A DNA stretch of 10,789 nt, taken from positions 1-10,789 of the forward strand of contig CANRZQ010000076.1 in NCBI GenBank assembly GCA_947644475.1, read 5' to 3'. Position numbers and translations under genes: made by a program. The DNA is from an uncultured Muribaculaceae bacterium. GTDB lineage: Bacteria > Bacteroidota > Bacteroidia > Bacteroidales > Muribaculaceae. The notes under the pieces were generated by a model that was given only the letters and a program-made list of their open reading frames with translations, was not told the DNA's origin and searched no databases. Below are positions 1-5,805 of the stretch, in pieces. Within the stretch, counting starts at the first letter, position 1. Every line of letters starts with the position of its first letter.

Positions 1-2
1 GT

Positions 3-71
3 GTTATAGCATTCGGCAATCCGTGTAAAACTATGAGTACCAATATTTTACCCCCCCCCCCCCGAACGTAG
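3..71 (+). CDS. C-terminal end of a probable hexapeptide-repeat acyltransferase (partial, cut by window start)
   Basis: Reading frame 3 is open from the window edge to a TAG at 69-71 and encodes VIAFGNPCKTM followed by STNIL, four prolines and RT. The VIAFGNPCK string resembles the closing GNPCRV/GNPAKV motif of left-handed beta-helix sugar or serine O-acetyltransferases, which is the only basis for the call. The four prolines come from the C13 run at 51-63, so the reading frame at the end of the protein depends on the tract length. An acyltransferase here would fit the acyl/amino-sugar operon just downstream. The fragment is only 22 codons, so the assignment is tentative. Confidence 0.4.
   Translation, partial: VIAFGNPCKTMSTNILPPPPRT
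51..63. repeat. C13 homopolymer tract
   Basis: There are thirteen consecutive cytosines, lying inside the last codons of the upstream partial frame and 75 bp before the next start codon. Runs of this length are prone to replication slippage and also to sequencing or assembly error; the sequence alone cannot say which applies. Confidence 0.9.
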
Positions 72-93
72 GGGCAGAGCGCGTACAGTAGCA

Positions 94-127
94 TTTGACG
101 GCTGTGAGTTTGTAACTGTTAAATTTG
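94..127 (+). promoter_or_regulatory. weak candidate promoter ahead of the pglD-like gene
   Basis: TAAATTTG at 120-127 matches the Bacteroidetes -7 consensus TAnnTTTG. A TTTG at 94-97 lies 22 bp upstream, slightly wider than the usual spacing for a -33 box. Transcription would start about 7 bp past the box, only a few bases before the ATG at 138, giving an almost leaderless message. It may be chance, with the gene simply read through from upstream. Confidence 0.25.
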
Positions 128-137
128 CAGCCTGACG

Positions 138-779
138 ATGAAAGATATAGCCATATATGGCGCCGGCGGCCTCGGACGTGAGGTTGCCTGCCTGCTGAAT
201 ATAATTAATGAGGCCGGGCCGCAGTGGAGGCTCATTGGCTTTTTCGACGACGGACTTCCATGTGGGAGCCGTAATGAGTATGGAGAGATACTCGGAGGTA
301 TAGACGAACTGAATGGATGGAATGGCCCGATGAATGTAGTTATGGCCATCGGTTCGCCGAAGATACTTGATATCGTCACAAAAAAAATTACAAATCCACA
401 AATAGAATTTCCAAATATAATAGCTCCGGATGTCATTTCATACGGAAATATATATGATAAACTTGGCCATGGTAACATAATAGGCTTCGGAAGTGTTTTG
501 AGTTGCAACACCCGCCTGGGCGACTTCAATATCTTCAATGGCTTTGTTACGCTTGGTCACGATTCTGTGCTTGGCAATTGCAATGTTGCTATGCCGGGCA
601 CACGATTGTCAGGAGAATTGAAAGTCGGCGATTGCAATCTTTTTGGTGCAAATTCGTTTGTGCATCAAGGAGTGCGCATTGGTTCGGGCATACATCTTGG
701 CGCGTGCAGTGCGTTGCTGCGGCGTCCTAAGGACGGATGCACGTATCTGGGCGTTCCGGCGTTGATAATGAAATTTTAA
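138..779 (+). CDS. PglD/NeuD-family sugar N-acyltransferase
   Basis: The protein has 213 residues, the normal size for the PglD/NeuD/PerB family of left-handed beta-helix acyltransferases, which transfer an acetyl or other acyl group from a thioester donor to an amino group on a nucleotide sugar. The N-terminus has the Rossmann-like nucleotide-sugar motif IYGAGGLGREVA (residues 6-17). From about residue 110 there is a hexapeptide-repeat series (GHGNIIG, LGDFNIF, LGNCNVA, VGDCNLF, IGSGIHLG). His141 in TLGHDSVLG sits where the family's catalytic base lies, and the protein ends with the typical GVPALIMKF cap. It is the first complete gene of the operon, 21 bp before the ACP gene. With the DegT aminotransferase at the operon's end it forms the PglD/PglE pair seen in 4-amino-sugar pathways. 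Whether the donor is acetyl-CoA or an acyl chain on the adjacent ACP is not visible. Confidence 0.85.
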   Translation: MKDIAIYGAGGLGREVACLLNIINEAGPQWRLIGFFDDGLPCGSRNEYGEILGGIDELNGWNGPMNVVMAIGSPKILDIVTKKITNPQIEFPNIIAPDVISYGNIYDKLGHGNIIGFGSVLSCNTRLGDFNIFNGFVTLGHDSVLGNCNVAMPGTRLSGELKVGDCNLFGANSFVHQGVRIGSGIHLGACSALLRRPKDGCTYLGVPALIMKF

Positions 780-800
780 CAACCCAAAATACTTTAACAA

Positions 801-1034
801 ATGGAAATTAATGAATTTGTAGCGAACTTCGCTAACCAGTTTGAGGATACAGATGCCTCAGAAATCACAGCAGCAACCGAGTTTAAAACTCTCGACGAAT
901 GGTCGTCGCTGCTCGCCCTCGCTGTAATCGCCATGGCCGACGAGGAATACGAAGTAACCCTCAAAGGCGATGACATCCGCAATGCCACTACTGTGGAAGA
1001 CATCTTCAACGTAGTAAAATCGCGCAAACAATAA
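801..1034 (+). CDS. acyl carrier protein, stand-alone, atypical WSSL phosphopantetheine site
   Basis: This 77-residue acidic, mostly helical protein is the size of a carrier protein. Aligning EWSSLLALAVIAMADEEY (residues 33-50) with the ACP helix-II signature (DSL followed by a hydrophobic/acidic helix) puts the phosphopantetheine attachment at Ser36. The usual Asp before that Ser is replaced by Ser35. The C-terminal part, DIRNATTVEDIFNVV, matches the ACP helix III-IV pattern (T-V-x-D/E-h-h). It is too divergent to be the housekeeping AcpP and lies between an acyltransferase and a ketosynthase, so it probably carries a dedicated acyl chain for sugar modification. Its TAA overlaps the next ATG by one base (TAATG), which suggests translational coupling. 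Confidence 0.8.
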   Translation: MEINEFVANFANQFEDTDASEITAATEFKTLDEWSSLLALAVIAMADEEYEVTLKGDDIRNATTVEDIFNVVKSRKQ

Positions 1035-2083
1035 TGGCATTTCTCGCTATAAACAACGTTAAAATCTCCGGTATGGCTGCATGTGTGCCAAGTACGAATG
1101 ACAGCATATCGGAGGTTTACAAATGGAATGGTGCCGACAATTTCCTGTCTACCACAGGGATAAAGGCGCGCCGGCGTTCAAAGCCGGACCAGACTACGTC
1201 AGATCTTTGTTATGCGGCAGCAGAAAGGCTGATTAACGACCTTGGTTGGGAAAAAGCGGAAATTGACGCACTGGTGTTCGTGACGCAGACCCCAGACTAT
1301 ATAAGCCCTGCCACTTCTCCAATTCTACAACAGCGGCTCGGTCTTCCGTCCACATGTTACACACTCGATATATCCCTTGGTTGTTCGGGTTGGGTATATG
1401 CCATGAGTGTTATTTCCTCTTTGATGCAGAACGGTACGATTCGCAAAGGATTGCTCCTTGCCGGGGATACGATTGTGAAGGTATGTTCGCCGGAAGACAA
1501 AAGCACATTTCCTCTGTTTGGAGATGCCGGTACGGCCACTGCGCTTGAATACAATGAGAATGTATCTCCGATTAACTACGTTTTCAATACGGATGGCGAA
1601 GGATATGATGCGATAATCATTCCTGATGGAGGTTATAGAAATCCCATCACGGAAAATTCCCTCAAATATATTGAGGAAGGAGATGGAATCAGGCGTACCC
1701 CCGTTCATGTGATACTTGATGGCATGAGTGTATTCTCTTTTGGAATCACCAAGGCTCCCAAATCAGTAAAACAGTTGGCTGAGCATTTTGATATTGACTT
1801 GGATTCAGTCGATTTGTTCACCTTCCATCAGGCCAACATGATGATGAATGAGAAGATACGTAAGAAATTGAAATTGCCTGAGGAAAAAGTACCTTACAGC
1901 ATGGACGAGTTCGCCAACACATCCTGCGCGTCCATACCGTTGACTTTGGTCACACGTGAAGCCTGCAAACTGCGCAATGGCAAACTGCGCCATGTGGCAT
2001 GCGGGTTTGGTGTCGGCCTATCATGGGGCAGCGCGTATTTTGAGACAAATAGAATCTGTGTTCCTGACTTAATCGAGATCTGA
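1034..2083 (+). CDS. FabH-like 3-oxoacyl-ACP synthase III (first copy)
   Basis: This 349-residue protein belongs to the thiolase-fold ketosynthase III family, which joins an acyl-CoA or acyl thioester to malonyl-ACP, or in some members only transfers acyl groups. The complete catalytic triad is visible: Cys117 in ISLGCSGW, His265 in FHQAN and Asn295 in ANTSCASIPL. The closing GFGVGLSWGSAYF glycine-rich motif (about residues 324-336) is present. It is about 30 residues longer than typical FabH, with extra sequence around residues 195-225 and at the C-terminus. The start is fixed by the one-base overlap with the ACP stop codon, and the SDR gene begins one base after its stop. Because another FabH-like gene lies two genes on and the locus is for sugars, it is probably not the housekeeping fabH. 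Substrate unknown. Confidence 0.87.
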   Translation: MAFLAINNVKISGMAACVPSTNDSISEVYKWNGADNFLSTTGIKARRRSKPDQTTSDLCYAAAERLINDLGWEKAEIDALVFVTQTPDYISPATSPILQQRLGLPSTCYTLDISLGCSGWVYAMSVISSLMQNGTIRKGLLLAGDTIVKVCSPEDKSTFPLFGDAGTATALEYNENVSPINYVFNTDGEGYDAIIIPDGGYRNPITENSLKYIEEGDGIRRTPVHVILDGMSVFSFGITKAPKSVKQLAEHFDIDLDSVDLFTFHQANMMMNEKIRKKLKLPEEKVPYSMDEFANTSCASIPLTLVTREACKLRNGKLRHVACGFGVGLSWGSAYFETNRICVPDLIEI

Positions 2084-2084
2084 G

Positions 2085-2837
2085 ATGGAAAATTATAATC
2101 CATTTTCACTGACCGGGAAAACCGTGCTTGTTACCGGTGCCTCTTCCGGCATCGGACAGGCTACGGCAATAGAGTGTTCCCGTTTAGGGGCCACATTGAT
2201 AATCAATGGTCGTAATCCGGAAAGACTGAAGGCAACGTATGACAGGCTCTGCGGGGAAGGTCATATTATGATTGAAGGAGATATGACCGAAGATTCTACG
2301 CATGACAGCCTCTGTAATATGGGCAAAATCGATGGAATCGTACATTGTGCAGGCATTAGCGGGCACTCATTATTCAACTTCTTGAAAGAGGAGGAGATAA
2401 AAAGGATGTTCGATATTAATTTCTTCGCTCCGTTGAAATTAACCCAGAAACTTCTGAAATCTAAAAAAATCAACAAGAACGGTTCTATTGTATTCATAAC
2501 TTCAACATCGGGAATTGTTTCGTCGTATATTGGCGGTACATTATATTCGTCGACAAAAGGTGCATTGAATGGTCTTCTCAAAGGGCTTGCATTGGAATGT
2601 GCGCCAAGACATGTGAGGGTGAACTCGGTGATGCCAAGTATGGTTGAGACTCCTATAATGCAAGGAGATTCGCTTACTCAGGAGCAATGGGAGGCCGACC
2701 GGGAAAGGTATCCGCTTAAGCGCTATGGCAAACCGGAAGAGGTTGCATATGCAGTGATATATCTTCTTTCGGATGCCTCGGCCTGGGTTACCGGCTCCAG
2801 CATCCTGATGGATGGCGGCCGTTCAATATCATATTAG
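2085..2837 (+). CDS. SDR-family oxidoreductase, probable 3-oxoacyl-ACP reductase (FabG-like)
   Basis: This 250-residue classical short-chain dehydrogenase/reductase is of standard length. The cofactor motif TGASSGIG is at residues 17-24, with NGR at 41-43 where NADP-preferring members carry a basic residue. HCAG (87-90) is the NAG-like motif. The catalytic residues are Asn112 (DINFF), Ser140 (FITSTSG), Tyr154 and Lys158 (YSSTK). The C-terminal VTGSSILMDGG is typical of FabG-like enzymes. It sits between two ketosynthase III genes and next to an ACP, so the simplest role is reduction of a 3-oxoacyl-ACP to the 3-hydroxyacyl form. A sugar keto-reduction cannot be excluded. The gaps to its neighbours are 1 bp upstream and 3 bp downstream, so it is firmly within one operon. 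No dehydratase or enoyl reductase is present nearby. Confidence 0.85.
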   Translation: MENYNPFSLTGKTVLVTGASSGIGQATAIECSRLGATLIINGRNPERLKATYDRLCGEGHIMIEGDMTEDSTHDSLCNMGKIDGIVHCAGISGHSLFNFLKEEEIKRMFDINFFAPLKLTQKLLKSKKINKNGSIVFITSTSGIVSSYIGGTLYSSTKGALNGLLKGLALECAPRHVRVNSVMPSMVETPIMQGDSLTQEQWEADRERYPLKRYGKPEEVAYAVIYLLSDASAWVTGSSILMDGGRSISY

Positions 2838-2840
2838 TAT

Positions 2841-3839
2841 ATGGCTTATATAAAAGCGATTCAATATTATTTGCCAAAAGGCGTTGTCACCAATGAGCAG
2901 CTGGTGGCTGAATTTCCAGAGTGGACTGTCGAGAAGATTGCCGATAAGGTCGGTGTATGTTCCCGTCACGTCGCCACGGAAGAGACTGCCGTGGATATGG
3001 CCGTGAAAGCAGCTGAACTCCTGTTTGATGAACATGTTGATATAAAACGTGAGGATATTGATTTTGTGTTGTTGTGCACACAAAGTCCTGATTACTTCCT
3101 TCCATCGTCGTCGTGTATAATCCAGCACAGGCTCGGTTTGCCCGTATGTTGCGGGGCTTTTGATTTTAATCTCGGCTGTTCGGGATATATTTATGGTTTG
3201 GCGGTTGCCAAAGGGCTTATTGCAGCAGGAGTGGCAAAAAATATTCTTTTGCTTACTGCCGAGACCTACAACAAATACTTGCATCCGCGCGACAAAGGCA
3301 ACCGAACTATTTTCGGTGATGCAGCAACGGCAACCATTGTGTCTGATGAGGGTTTTGCAGAAATAGGAGATTTTGCTCTTGGCACAGACGGAAGCGGTGC
3401 GGAAAATCTGATGTTGAAGACAGGCGCCTCGCGTTTTCATGAGAAAACAGGCGATTTGACGTTTGATGAGAACGGGAACCCGCACTCGTCGGATTTTCTT
3501 TTCATGAATGGCGGAGAAATTTTCAATTTCACACAGAAAAATGTGCCAATTGTGGTACGGCAAACCCTTGATAAAAACGGACTGTCTGTCGAGGATACAA
3601 ACTTGGCTGTGTTTCACCAGGCTAACAAATTCATGCTTGAATTCTTGAGGAAGAAAATCAAAATTCCGCGTGAAAGATTCTTCGTTAACATGGCCGACAT
3701 CGGCAACACCGTGAGCAATTCCATCCCAATAGCCCTGAAAGATGCGCAAGAACAAAATCTTTTGCATGGCAATATCCTCCTCTGCGGCTTTGGTGTCGGT
3801 TACTCGTGGGGTGGCGTTGTATTGAAGATTACAACTTAA
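2841..3839 (+). CDS. FabH-like 3-oxoacyl-ACP synthase III (second copy)
   Basis: A second ketosynthase III-family enzyme of 332 residues, close to the usual FabH length. The triad is intact: Cys113 in NLGCSGYIYG, His259 in FHQAN, Asn289 in IGNTVSNSIPIAL. The C-terminal CGFGVGYSWGG motif is present. It is clearly paralogous to the gene at 1034-2083 but diverged throughout, so this is not a recent duplication; the two probably have different acyl substrates or sequential steps. Because the active site is complete, it is not a degenerate KS-beta-like partner by sequence. The long reading frame on the opposite strand (2829-3767) is an antisense shadow. Its role would be condensation with, or acyl transfer from, the dedicated ACP. 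Confidence 0.87.
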   Translation: MAYIKAIQYYLPKGVVTNEQLVAEFPEWTVEKIADKVGVCSRHVATEETAVDMAVKAAELLFDEHVDIKREDIDFVLLCTQSPDYFLPSSSCIIQHRLGLPVCCGAFDFNLGCSGYIYGLAVAKGLIAAGVAKNILLLTAETYNKYLHPRDKGNRTIFGDAATATIVSDEGFAEIGDFALGTDGSGAENLMLKTGASRFHEKTGDLTFDENGNPHSSDFLFMNGGEIFNFTQKNVPIVVRQTLDKNGLSVEDTNLAVFHQANKFMLEFLRKKIKIPRERFFVNMADIGNTVSNSIPIALKDAQEQNLLHGNILLCGFGVGYSWGGVVLKITT

Positions 3840-3849
3840 TTAATATATT

Positions 3850-5658
3850 ATGGCAGAAAGAGTTTTGCTGTGCCTGGCGCATATGTCGGGCAATGAGATG
3901 AAATATGTGCAGGAGGCTTTTGACGGCAACTGGGTCGTGCCTCTGGGACCAAACGTAAACGGCTTCGAGAAGGATCTCGAGGACTTCGTGAATACAAAAG
4001 CCCCCCTAAATCCCCCCGAAGGGGGGACCTTGCCTGCGCGATGGGCGTGTGGAAAGGTGTTTCCGGTTTCGGCCGAGGATGCGTCAGCCAGTCTCCCCCC
4101 TGTGGGGGGGCAAAGGGGGGCTCTGCGTGGGGAACAACGCCGGGCTTATCAGACGGCAAATCCGCTGAATTACGATTTGCTCAAAGATAATGCCAAGAGG
4201 ATGAGGCAAAATTCTACCGAAGCCGAGTTGGCAATGTGGACGTTGCTGCGCAATGATAATCTCGGGTTTAATTTCCGCCGCCAACATGTTATTGGCGATT
4301 ATATTGCCGACTTTATTTGTCTGGAAAAAGGGCTGGTAATCGAGGTTGACGGTGATTATCACAATGCACCCGAACAGCAGGAATGGGATGGGTATAGAAC
4401 AGAATTTCTTAAAAGCCTGGGATATACTGTGCTTCGATTTACAAACGAGCAGGTTCTCCACAACATAGAGGCTGTCGAAGCCAAAATCAAAGATACGCTA
4501 ACACATCTCGCTCAGGGCGAGGATGCGTCAGCCAATTTCCCCCCTGAGGGGGGACAAAGGGGGGCTAAGAAGGTGGTGGCGCTGTCGGCGGGGACGGCGG
4601 CGGTGCATCTGGCTCTGATTGCATGCGGAGTCGGACCGGGCGATGAGGTGATTTGCCAGTCGTTCACGTTCTGCGCGTCGTGTCACCCGATTACTTATCT
4701 CGGCGCGAAGCCGGTGCTGGTGGATTCGGAAGCCGAGACTTGGAATATGGACCCGGATTTGCTCGAGACGGCTATCAAGGACCGTATAGCCAAGACGGGC
4801 AAGGCTCCCAAGGCGATAATTCCGGTGGCTCTATATGGCATGCCGTACAAGATCGACCGTATAATGGAGATTGCCGACCGCTATGGCATACCCGTGATTG
4901 AGGATGCCGCCGAAGGCCTGGGCTCGCGCTATCGCGGCCAGGTGCTCGGAACGTTCGGCCGATATGGCGTGCTGTCGTTCAACGGCAACAAGATGATTAC
5001 CACCTCGGGCGGCGGCGCTCTTATTTGCCCCGACGCAGAGGCGGCAAAGAAGGTGATGTTTTATGCCACGCAGGCCCGCGAGTCGTATCCTTACTATCAG
5101 CATGAGGAAATCGGATATAATTATCGCATGTCGAACATCTGCGCCGGCATAGGCCGCGGGCAGATGACAATTCTCGACGAGCATATTGCCCATCACCAGA
5201 TGCTTGCCTCGTTCTATTCCGAGGAGTTTGCCAAGATTGACGGAATCGAATTCCACGGCAACCCTGCGCCGGAGTACGACTCTAATTTCTGGCTCAATAC
5301 CATTGTGCTCGACCCGTCGCTGAGGGTTGTCGGCGAGGAAGACGCATATGCCGAGGTGGTGAAAGGCGCGGTGGGCGGAGCCGCCGGCGTGACCCATGAG
5401 GCCAAGAGCGCGCATACCGACTGCGAGCCTAACCGCAACGTCGAGGCGATGCGCATGGCCCTCGACCGCGAGGGCATCGAGAGCCGCCCGCTGTGGAAGC
5501 CCATGCACCGACAGCCCGTGTATGCCGATGCTGCGGCTTATGTCAACGGCGTGTCTGAAAGCCTTTTTGCCCGTGGCCTGTGTCTGCCGTCGGGTCCGTA
5601 TGTGTCACTTGACGATGCGCGCCGCATTGTCGACACAATCCGCAAAAACATCAAGTAA
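3850..5658 (+). CDS. DegT/DnrJ/EryC1-family sugar aminotransferase interrupted in frame by a DUF559 nuclease element
   Basis: This is a 602-codon frame, about 190 longer than its family. Residues 1-50 and 241-602 form a normal PLP-dependent NDP-keto-sugar aminotransferase of 412 residues. Visible motifs are SAGTAAVHLAL (246-256, phosphate-binding region), PGDEVICQSFTF, Asp352 in IEDAAEGLGS (cofactor ring contact), Lys381 in SFNGNKMITTSGGG (PLP Schiff base) and EIGYNYRMSNI. It resembles the Bacteroides capsule aminotransferases of the WcfR/PglE type that make NDP-4-amino-sugars, which fits the PglD-like gene in the same operon. Residues 51-240 are foreign: glycine/proline-rich palindrome-encoded ends around a DUF559 domain. 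The insert lies between the helix GFEKDLEDFVN and the strand KKVVALS, a likely surface loop, so the chimera could still fold. Alternatively activity is lost. It ends 24 bp before a strong hairpin. Confidence 0.88.
   Translation: MAERVLLCLAHMSGNEMKYVQEAFDGNWVVPLGPNVNGFEKDLEDFVNTKAPLNPPEGGTLPARWACGKVFPVSAEDASASLPPVGGQRGALRGEQRRAYQTANPLNYDLLKDNAKRMRQNSTEAELAMWTLLRNDNLGFNFRRQHVIGDYIADFICLEKGLVIEVDGDYHNAPEQQEWDGYRTEFLKSLGYTVLRFTNEQVLHNIEAVEAKIKDTLTHLAQGEDASANFPPEGGQRGAKKVVALSAGTAAVHLALIACGVGPGDEVICQSFTFCASCHPITYLGAKPVLVDSEAETWNMDPDLLETAIKDRIAKTGKAPKAIIPVALYGMPYKIDRIMEIADRYGIPVIEDAAEGLGSRYRGQVLGTFGRYGVLSFNGNKMITTSGGGALICPDAEAAKKVMFYATQARESYPYYQHEEIGYNYRMSNICAGIGRGQMTILDEHIAHHQMLASFYSEEFAKIDGIEFHGNPAPEYDSNFWLNTIVLDPSLRVVGEEDAYAEVVKGAVGGAAGVTHEAKSAHTDCEPNRNVEAMRMALDREGIESRPLWKPMHRQPVYADAAAYVNGVSESLFARGLCLPSGPYVSLDDARRIVDTIRKNIK
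3999..4029 (+). repeat. Left terminal inverted repeat of the element
   Basis: It starts AGCCCCCCTAAAT and continues with C6-GAA-G6-ACC. It is the inverted counterpart of both right-end copies and can fold into its own 6-bp GC hairpin. In the host frame it encodes APLNPPEGGT. Confidence 0.85.
4074..4122 (+). repeat. Internal copy of the element's right end (49-bp direct repeat, copy 1)
   Basis: CGAGGATGCGTCAGCCA followed by a C6-TGT-G7 hairpin and AAAGGGGGGCT. It matches 4518-4566 at 45 of 49 positions. With the left end at 3999 it forms a complete 124-bp palindromic unit without the nuclease. Confidence 0.92.
4156..4515 (+). other. DUF559 / Vsr-like PD-(D/E)XK endonuclease domain inside the inserted element
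   Basis: Host-frame residues 103-222 match the DUF559 family: ANPLNYDLLKDNAKRMRQN, TEAELAMWTLLRN, then FRRQHVIGDYIADF and LVIEVDGDYH, and finally LGYTVLRFTNEQVLHNIE. The expected catalytic residues Asp154 and Glu165-x-Asp167 and the conserved His171 are all present, so the nuclease fold looks intact. The first in-frame ATG within the element is at 4201, inside the domain (Met118), so the domain is most likely made only as part of the aminotransferase chimera unless a non-ATG start is used. DUF559 proteins are usually free-standing proteins of roughly 110-130 residues; their biological role is poorly defined. Confidence 0.85.
4518..4566 (+). repeat. Right end of the element (49-bp direct repeat, copy 2)
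   Basis: CGAGGATGCGTCAGCCA, then a C6-TGA-G6 hairpin and AAAGGGGGGCT. This is the downstream partner of 4074-4122, offset by 444 bp (148 codons), so recombination between the copies would remove the nuclease domain without a frameshift. Confidence 0.92.
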
Positions 5659-5682
5659 GCCCTCTGGCTCTAAGATAAACAG

Positions 5683-5718
5683 GCGGCCCGTCGTTCCGGA
5701 ACAGGAACGGCGGGCCGC
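5683..5718 (+). terminator. Strong GC hairpin ending the first operon
   Basis: GCGGCCCGTCGTTCC (5683-5697) pairs with GGAACGGCGGGCCGC (5704-5718) over 15 positions with one G-T pair, around a 6-base loop. It starts 25 bp after the aminotransferase stop and precedes the promoter of the next unit. There is no T-tract after it, so it is either a non-canonical terminator or an RNA-stabilising 3' structure. Confidence 0.65.
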
Positions 5719-5766
5719 TGCCGTAAATTATGAATGGGATATATTTATGGATTGAAAAATTATTGT

Positions 5767-5774
5767 TATCTTTG
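5767..5774 (+). promoter_or_regulatory. Bacteroidetes -7 promoter box for the rmlB-rmlA-fdtAB unit
   Basis: TATCTTTG is a perfect match to TAnnTTTG and lies 31 bp before the rmlB ATG, giving a leader of about 25 bases. The -33 box is poor: the region 19-22 bp upstream reads TTTATGG. The position, just after the hairpin at 5683-5718, supports a separate transcription start. Confidence 0.6.
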
Positions 5775-5805
5775 CGTCGGAAATGAATAATCAATTGTTA
5801 TCGCA

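Larger units (their letters stand above)
3999..4566 (+). mobile_element. 568-bp C/G-palindrome-bounded element carrying a DUF559 nuclease domain
   Basis: The left end begins AGCCCCCCT, then a C6-GAA-G6 hairpin. The right end, read on the opposite strand, also begins AGCCCCCCT, then C6-TCA-G6. The outer 31 bases of the two ends match at 24 positions as terminal inverted repeats. AA lies on both sides (3997-3998 and 4567-4568). Deleting the element plus one AA (570 bp, exactly 190 codons) rejoins the host gene as NTKKVVALSAGTAA, the expected family sequence. The reading frame runs through the whole element without a stop, in phase with the host. No transposase or integrase is encoded; the only recognisable protein is the DUF559 domain. 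How it moves is unknown. The 2-bp duplication is inferred from one copy. Confidence 0.8.

Noticed and set aside
2829..3767. 312-codon open frame on the minus strand
   Set aside because: It lies antisense to the second KAS III gene, whose catalytic motifs are complete; the minus-strand protein has no recognisable motif.
1034..3839. Housekeeping fatty-acid synthesis cluster (fabH-fabG-acpP)
   Set aside because: The ACP is divergent, two different KAS III genes are present, and the genes sit between an NDP-sugar acyltransferase and an aminotransferase; plsX, fabD and fabF are absent.
4084..4461. Minus-strand frame across the inserted element
   Set aside because: It is open mainly because the palindromic ends lack stops in several frames; the plus-strand DUF559 reading has the conserved residues.
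3999..4566. Ordinary insertion sequence
   Set aside because: No transposase is encoded, the ends are C/G-run hairpins rather than typical IS ends, and the only protein domain is DUF559.
3997..4569. Intein or group I/II intron interrupting the aminotransferase
   Set aside because: No intein splice motifs are present (no Cys/Ser at the first residue, no terminal His-Asn before Cys/Ser/Thr), the segment is translated in phase, and no intron-like RNA core is visible. A palindrome-bounded insertion explains it better.
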